NCBI RefSeq assembly: GCF_000177235.2
Contig: NC_014829.1
Coordinates: 1,054,001 to 1,118,000 of the forward strand
Source: Evansella cellulosilytica DSM 2522
GTDB taxonomy: Bacteria > Bacillota > Bacilli > Bacillales > Salisediminibacteriaceae
Reading direction: 5' to 3'
Length of the DNA stretch: 64,000 nt
A program made the position numbers and the translations under genes. This document shows positions 59,549 to 64,000 of the stretch, piece by piece. How positions within the stretch are numbered: position 1 is the first letter of the stretch; each line of letters begins with the position of its first letter. The notes below the pieces were generated by a model. That model saw only the letters and a program-made list of their open reading frames with translations, ran no database searches and was not told the DNA's origin.

Positions 59549-59633
59549 GCCGGTGTGGCGGAATTGGCAGACGCGCACGACTCAAAATCGTGTTCCTCAC
59601 GGAGTGTCGGTTCGACCCCGACCACCGGTACCA
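59549..59633 (+). tRNA. tRNA-Leu (CAA)
   Basis: 85 nt with a long variable arm; loop CTCAAAA. Last tRNA of the cluster. Confidence 0.97.
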
Positions 59634-59669
59634 TATAAATAATATACGTTAATATTAAAATAACCAGTT

Positions 59670-59712
59670 AACTCATAAATGTTGATATATCAATGTTTAT
59701 GAGTTTTTTTAT
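59670..59712 (+). terminator. Terminator of the rRNA-tRNA operon
   Basis: AACTCATAAA pairs with TTTATGAGTT, with an inner TTGATATATCAA stem, and is followed by a T-run. Confidence 0.9.
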
Positions 59713-59799
59713 GTTTTCGAGTATAACATGGAAAAGGGGGCGATTTACACACATTTTCCACAAGGATGTGTATTAATTGCCTATAAGGAGGAGATTAAT

Positions 59800-60057
59800 A
59801 TGGAAAGATCGGCTAACAATGTTGTAACTAAGCACGTGAATAATTGGGATCCAGAACTACTTTTAGAAATGGGAGCTCCTGATGATGAGTACGAATTTGA
59901 GATCGAGCGTATAACGAAAGAAATATCACGCTGCCAAGATGAAATTGAAGTGGCAGAAGTTATTAAAGACATTTTTGATGATTCGTTTGGTAGGGATTTT
60001 CCCCTTGAAGAGTGTCTTGAAATAGCTAAAAAGATATGGGTTAATTTACATAACTAA
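59800..60057 (+). CDS. DUF1871 family protein (YugE-like)
   Basis: An 85-residue acidic helical protein: WDPELLLEMGAPDDEYEFEI and DFPLEECLEIAKKIW match DUF1871. Function unknown. ATG 59800 has AAGGAGGAG 6 nt upstream; the longer frame from 59728 lacks a site. Confidence 0.82.
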   Translation: MERSANNVVTKHVNNWDPELLLEMGAPDDEYEFEIERITKEISRCQDEIEVAEVIKDIFDDSFGRDFPLEECLEIAKKIWVNLHN

Positions 60058-60366
60058 AGTGACAGCAGGTCATTTATAATTACCCTCGGCTGAAAAATAG
60101 AGTAGAGTTGCGTTGCTGATTTAAAGTCCCCGCCCTCCTATACAGTACTTTGGGGGCGTGCACTTTGTTTATATTAAGTTAATGATAAGAAGCTCTTACT
60201 ATAAGTAGTGTTTATACATAGTATTTGGACAAAAAGAACTATCCAACCTTTTCGAAAAGCTAAGACTACTAAAATATAAATAGAAATTATAGAATTAGTG
60301 CATCCGAATCATGTCAAATTTCGTCAAAGAGGTGGATTGAAAGTATTGGGAGAGGGGGAGGGCTAT

Positions 60367-60909
60367 GTGTCTGTCTTAAATAGGCAAGATACAATGGATG
60401 ATGTTTTTCTTGAAGTACTTATTAATCAATATTATGAGGCTCTTGTGAATGTCTCATACACCTATGTGAAAAATTGGAGTACTGCGGAAGATATTGTTCA
60501 GGATGTATTTATCAAGATCTTAAATAGTTATCATCTTTTTGAAAACCGATCATCTATTAAAACATGGTTGTATAAGATTACAATGAATAAATCGAAAGAT
60601 TATTTGAGGAAAACATATTTTAAAAGAGTTGTCATTATGGGTGTAATTGATAGATTAATAACCGACAGAACACCAGAAGATAATATTATTCAAAAATCGA
60701 TGGATAAAGAGTTGGCAGAGTGCATTTTCATATTACCAATTAAGTACAGGGAAGTTATCATTCTTTTTTACTATGAAGATCTATCATTAACGGAGATGGG
60801 AGAACTACTCGGAGAGAATGTATCAACGTTAAAGAGTCGTTTGCAGAGGGCACGAAGAAGATTGAAAGAAGTATTATCTTCAAGGGGGATTACTTATGAG
60901 TCAATTTAA
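60367..60909 (+). CDS. ECF-type RNA polymerase sigma factor
   Basis: A 180-residue sigma factor. Region 2 (INQYYEALVNVSYTYVKNWS, then TAEDIVQDVFIKIL) and region 4 (YYEDLSLTEMGELLGENVST) are clear. The GTG 60367 has GGGGGAGGG at 6 nt; the overlapping ATG 60365 is out of frame. An AACCTTTT sequence at 60245 followed 18 nt later by CTACTAA could be an ECF-type autoregulated promoter, but this is weak. It overlaps the next gene by 14 nt. Confidence 0.88.
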   Translation: MSVLNRQDTMDDVFLEVLINQYYEALVNVSYTYVKNWSTAEDIVQDVFIKILNSYHLFENRSSIKTWLYKITMNKSKDYLRKTYFKRVVIMGVIDRLITDRTPEDNIIQKSMDKELAECIFILPIKYREVIILFYYEDLSLTEMGELLGENVSTLKSRLQRARRRLKEVLSSRGITYESI

Positions 60910-62182
60910 TAAGAAGGATATTAAACGAGCTTTAAAGGAAACGAAGTTTTCTAGTAATCCATTTAATGCAAAAAACTCAAAACAAGTTTTACATATAATA
61001 AAAAATAAAAGTGGAGCAGGGAGGAATAGCTTCCTGGGAACTTGGTTAAAACCATCAGTAGTCTTACTCACTTCTTCTGCAATTCTATTTGTCTTAGTTT
61101 TTCATTACTACCAAACAGGCTCCTTTTCTCCTAGCAATAGTAATCAGACAGACGCTCTAGTCGTTGAAGAAGACGAAGAGAGAGAGGAATATCGTAAAGA
61201 TGATGTAGCTGATGAGACACAAAAGATAAGGGAAATGATTGGTGTGGAAACAAACAGTGAACCAGAGGAGGTAGTGTATGAGTATGGTGATGGGATGTAT
61301 GCCACTGAATCCCGAATTGATTATGTACGTGAAGTAAACGTTAAGAATTTTTTGGTTGACGGTGTTGATACTAATAATCTAGGTTATATCATGGAGGATG
61401 GGTACCATACGCTGATAAGTGCAAGTTTAGGTTTAGTTGAAAGTCAATTACCTGGTCAGATCTATCCTTTCAGTAGATTTACATACAAAGATGCCTACAC
61501 GGAAGATCAAGTTGTTAATTTGAAGTTGCAATTTAACGAATTGTCATATATTTTTCCTGCTGGAAAGTTTGACGATGAGGAACTAATTCAGGCAACCTTC
61601 CTCCTATTAAGTGAAAATCAGGAAGAGGAGTATTTAAAGGATATTGTAAAAACCATTAAAACTGATTTTCCGACGATACCAGTTACTGTGTTATTTACAA
61701 CAAAGTACGATTATTTTTTAAAGACCAATGCTATTGGTTATTACAATAATGTTCCTGTTATTCAGTATTTAAATGGAGTGCAATATGGGGAAAATAATGA
61801 ACTTGCAAGTCACTTATCAAACAAATTTAACTTCATTTTTAACGAAGAAGTCAATGGAATTCATGATGTATTTGACATGTTTTATGTGCAAGGGTTTCAC
61901 AATGGTTCGGGTACGAGAGCTTCTGTAGATTCACCGAGTACGGAAGCTAAAACCCTTTTATTATTAATTGAAGGAAATGAACAATTAGACGATGATCATT
62001 TAAATGTTTTTGCAGAAATGGTTATGGAAGAGGTATATGATTTCTACGGTACGAGTGACATTGCGCTTTCACTCCATATTTATAATATAAATGTGAGGGA
62101 TTGGAATGGTATGTATGATGAACCTTATACAGTGGTAAAATTTCCTGATGATGATGATTGGATGATTTACGAGGTGGAGTGA
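60896..62182 (+). CDS. Membrane protein co-encoded with the sigma factor, probable anti-sigma
   Basis: A 428-residue protein with a short cytoplasmic N-terminus (about 1-50), one membrane helix (about 52-70, SVVLLTSSAILFVLVFHYY), an acidic linker and a large outside domain (about 120-428). No family name is recognised. The layout and 14-nt overlap with the sigma gene copy that of the other two pairs in the window. By analogy it sequesters its sigma at the membrane; no HHCC zinc motif is seen. Confidence 0.65.
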   Translation: MSQFNKKDIKRALKETKFSSNPFNAKNSKQVLHIIKNKSGAGRNSFLGTWLKPSVVLLTSSAILFVLVFHYYQTGSFSPSNSNQTDALVVEEDEEREEYRKDDVADETQKIREMIGVETNSEPEEVVYEYGDGMYATESRIDYVREVNVKNFLVDGVDTNNLGYIMEDGYHTLISASLGLVESQLPGQIYPFSRFTYKDAYTEDQVVNLKLQFNELSYIFPAGKFDDEELIQATFLLLSENQEEEYLKDIVKTIKTDFPTIPVTVLFTTKYDYFLKTNAIGYYNNVPVIQYLNGVQYGENNELASHLSNKFNFIFNEEVNGIHDVFDMFYVQGFHNGSGTRASVDSPSTEAKTLLLLIEGNEQLDDDHLNVFAEMVMEEVYDFYGTSDIALSLHIYNINVRDWNGMYDEPYTVVKFPDDDDWMIYEVE

Positions 62183-62467
62183 GGTAGTTGTTTTAGAAAC
62201 AGTGAAGTAGGAAATTGAGTATGCTTCGTATATTCCTATAAATTAGGAATCATGAATATTGATTCAACTTTTCCGGATAGTAAATAAGTTGTTCAGTAGA
62301 CTAATTGTAAAAGTAACATAACTAGGAATAGTGGTATTGGATTCTAACTGTGATATAGTTTTCTAGAAAAAAACGATAATTTCTCCCGATCCTGCAAAAG
62401 TGTGCACCGATAGTCGGGTCACGACAATTCATCATTGTTATTCTATTAATGAAAGGGAGGTCATTAC

Positions 62468-63313
62468 ATGGATTCATTGGAAAAAATGAATGGCGCGATA
62501 AACTATATAGAAGATAATTTATTGAACGAAATTGATTTTCGAGAGGTGGCGAGAATTGCGCAATGTTCCGAATACCATTTTAAGAGGATGTTTTCATTTC
62601 TGGCAGGTGTATCACTTTCGGAATATATTAGACGAAGAAGATTGACACTTGCGGCCTTTGATTTGAAGGACAGGAATGAAAAGGTGATAGATGTAGCAAT
62701 GAAATACAGCTACCATTCTCCGGATTCTTTTACTAGAGCATTTCAAAGTCTTCATGGCGTTACTCCGACAGAAGCACGTCACCATGGCCATTCACTCAAA
62801 GCATATCCTAAAATGACCTTCCAACTGACAATTAAGGGAGGAACAGAAATGAATTACAGAATTGTACAAAAAGAGGCATTTCGAGTTGTAGGTTGGAAAA
62901 AAAGGATTAATTTGATTCCTCAAGGGACGAATCCTGAAATATCAGAAATGTGGGATACGATTAGTGATGAGACATATACACAAATCGAAGCGTTATCTGA
63001 TTTAACTCCTAGAGGTATAATCAATGTATGTACAAATTTCTCTGATGAGCGAAGTCAAACAGGGGAACTGGATTACTACATTGCAGCAGCGACAACGAAG
63101 CCTTGTCCAAATAACTTGGAAGAACTTGAAATACCAGCTTATACATGGGCGGTATTTGAAGTCGAGGGAGAATGGGATCAAGTACAAGATGCTTGGGGAA
63201 GAATTTATTCAGAGTGGTTCCCGTCATCTGGGTATGAGCATGTGGAGGGGCCAGAGATTTTAGCAAGTAAAGAGAACAGAAGTGAGATTTGGATGACAGT
63301 AGTAAAAAAATAG
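62468..63313 (+). CDS. AraC family regulator with GyrI-like effector domain
   Basis: A 281-residue protein. Two helix-turn-helices occupy about 1-110 ([20 protein letters not shown], then [33 protein letters not shown]). The GyrI-like domain (about 125-281) binds an effector. Ligand and targets unknown. AAAGGGAGG precedes ATG 62468. Strong terminator follows. Confidence 0.9.
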   Translation: MDSLEKMNGAINYIEDNLLNEIDFREVARIAQCSEYHFKRMFSFLAGVSLSEYIRRRRLTLAAFDLKDRNEKVIDVAMKYSYHSPDSFTRAFQSLHGVTPTEARHHGHSLKAYPKMTFQLTIKGGTEMNYRIVQKEAFRVVGWKKRINLIPQGTNPEISEMWDTISDETYTQIEALSDLTPRGIINVCTNFSDERSQTGELDYYIAAATTKPCPNNLEELEIPAYTWAVFEVEGEWDQVQDAWGRIYSEWFPSSGYEHVEGPEILASKENRSEIWMTVVKK

Positions 63314-63322
63314 AGTAATGAG

Positions 63323-63371
63323 AAACCCCGATATGAAACAGCCTGAGCTGTTGAGAATCGGGGTTATTTTT
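63323..63371 (+). terminator. Intrinsic terminator of the AraC-type gene
   Basis: AACCCCGAT pairs with ATCGGGGTT; an inner ACAGC-CTGA-GCTGT stem is stacked within. A T-run follows. Confidence 0.9.
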
Positions 63372-63484
63372 TATGGACGAAATATAGAAGTGATTACTTA
63401 GGAATTGAGTTTTTTTTATAATGTCCCCAGATTACACTATTTAGATAATTATTAAGCTCATATAAGGTCTAACAAGGGACTTCA

Positions 63485-64000
63485 TCATGAATAGGTGAAA
63501 GTCATCTCAACCGAGGCCATAATTTCAAGGGAACCTGGCTGGAGTGGGTCCCCTTCTGCTGCAGTCAGATTCATTGTACGGAAAGGGATAATATCTGGTT
63601 GAATAATTTCCTCTATTTTTTCAGGAGCCGCATGGAGGTTTACATGGAGACTAGATGCGATTGACGCCGCCTTTGTTTTTCCATCTTCCACTGCACGAAT
63701 TAATGCTTCCTCGTATAGTGATGAAGCATTTTGAATGGAAAAATCAATGCTTCTAATCGTATTGGCACCTGCAGCAACAGCATCGTCGGTAATTCTTCCT
63801 GCCATCGTAACGTCCTTCAGTATAATGTTAAGCAGATGACCAACCTGATAGCCTCGAAAAGTTTGCTTTCCATCAATAAAATCATATTGTGGATTCACCC
63901 GATACTCAATGGTTTGAATGTCACTCTCGGAAATACCTAAATTTATTAATAACTCTATAACTGCAGAAACGCGATTTGAATTCTCTAGCTGTGCCTCCCG
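63485..64000 (-). CDS. SIMPL domain (DUF541) protein, 5' part cut by the window
   Basis: The frame is open from the stop at 63485 to the right window edge (172 codons seen). SIMPL features include NSNRVSAVIELLINLGISES and IEYRVNPQYDF, then GYQVGHLLNIILKD and GANTIRSIDFSI. Homologues are exported or membrane-linked and of unknown biochemical role. The internal GTG at 63898 is not the true start. Confidence 0.85.
   Translation of the reverse strand, partial: REAQLENSNRVSAVIELLINLGISESDIQTIEYRVNPQYDFIDGKQTFRGYQVGHLLNIILKDVTMAGRITDDAVAAGANTIRSIDFSIQNASSLYEEALIRAVEDGKTKAASIASSLHVNLHAAPEKIEEIIQPDIIPFRTMNLTAAEGDPLQPGSLEIMASVEMTFTYS

Overview
The window is low-GC Gram-positive DNA from an endospore-forming member of the Bacillaceae. 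The evidence is Shine-Dalgarno sites of the AGGAGG type with many GTG and TTG starts, the spore protein genes sspK and sspE, a Bacillus-type rRNA operon with 16 tRNAs, and a gene order that matches Bacillus subtilis from yfhD to rrnD with a few insertions. Genus cannot be fixed without a database comparison of the 16S gene.

Layout. (1) About 1-14.6 kb is an accessory-looking region. It holds a GNAT acetyltransferase, a lipoprotein, a HAD phosphatase, a TPR protein, a transposase remnant, short-chain dehydrogenases, two ECF sigma factor/membrane regulator pairs, two DUF4181 membrane proteins, a macrolide 2'-phosphotransferase (mph) and a GyrI-like protein. Upstream of mph lies a small transcription unit with its own promoter, a 15-codon peptide containing an Arg-Leu-Arg motif, alternating hairpins and a terminator. 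It looks like a macrolide-sensing attenuator. (2) About 14.6-52 kb is the conserved chromosomal block yfhD-yfhE-yfhF-recX-yfhH-sspK-yfhJ-yfhP-mutY ... yfhS-fabL-sspE ... ntdP(ygaC)-ygaD-ygaE ... gsaB ... bcp ... perR-ygzB-ygxA. Relative to B. subtilis it is interrupted by a lipoprotein/cupin segment, a ggt-chromate transporter cassette (ywrD-ywrB-ywrA-like), an orphan glutamate synthase large subunit (gltB), an ABC-2 exporter operon, a K+ channel gene and a ytrA-like GntR/ABC operon. (3) About 52.3-59.7 kb is the rRNA operon (three tandem sigma-A promoters, 16S-23S-5S) followed by 16 tRNA genes in the order of B. subtilis trnD. Two tRNA genes (Val and initiator Met) are each preceded by a truncated copy of their own 5' end and a related insert of about 100 bp. 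(4) About 59.7-64 kb carries a DUF1871 protein, a third ECF sigma/membrane regulator pair, an AraC/GyrI regulator and the end of a SIMPL-domain gene that runs off the window.

How the genes work together. mutY, recX and bcp/perR serve DNA repair and the peroxide response; perR carries a PerR box at its own promoter. fabL serves fatty-acid synthesis, gsaB haem synthesis and gltB glutamate synthesis. The three sigma/regulator pairs are envelope- or stress-sensing units. Dispersed repeats recur: a two-hairpin element that begins as a terminator (four fuller copies plus a partial one), GGGCACTGAAAAAG inverted-repeat elements, and the tRNA-associated insert, which has a longer relative inside a 470-bp inverted-repeat element at 36.3-36.8 kb.

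The observations most worth following up are the RLR leader upstream of mph, the tRNA-embedded inserts, and an ECF sigma gene that seems to start at ATT.
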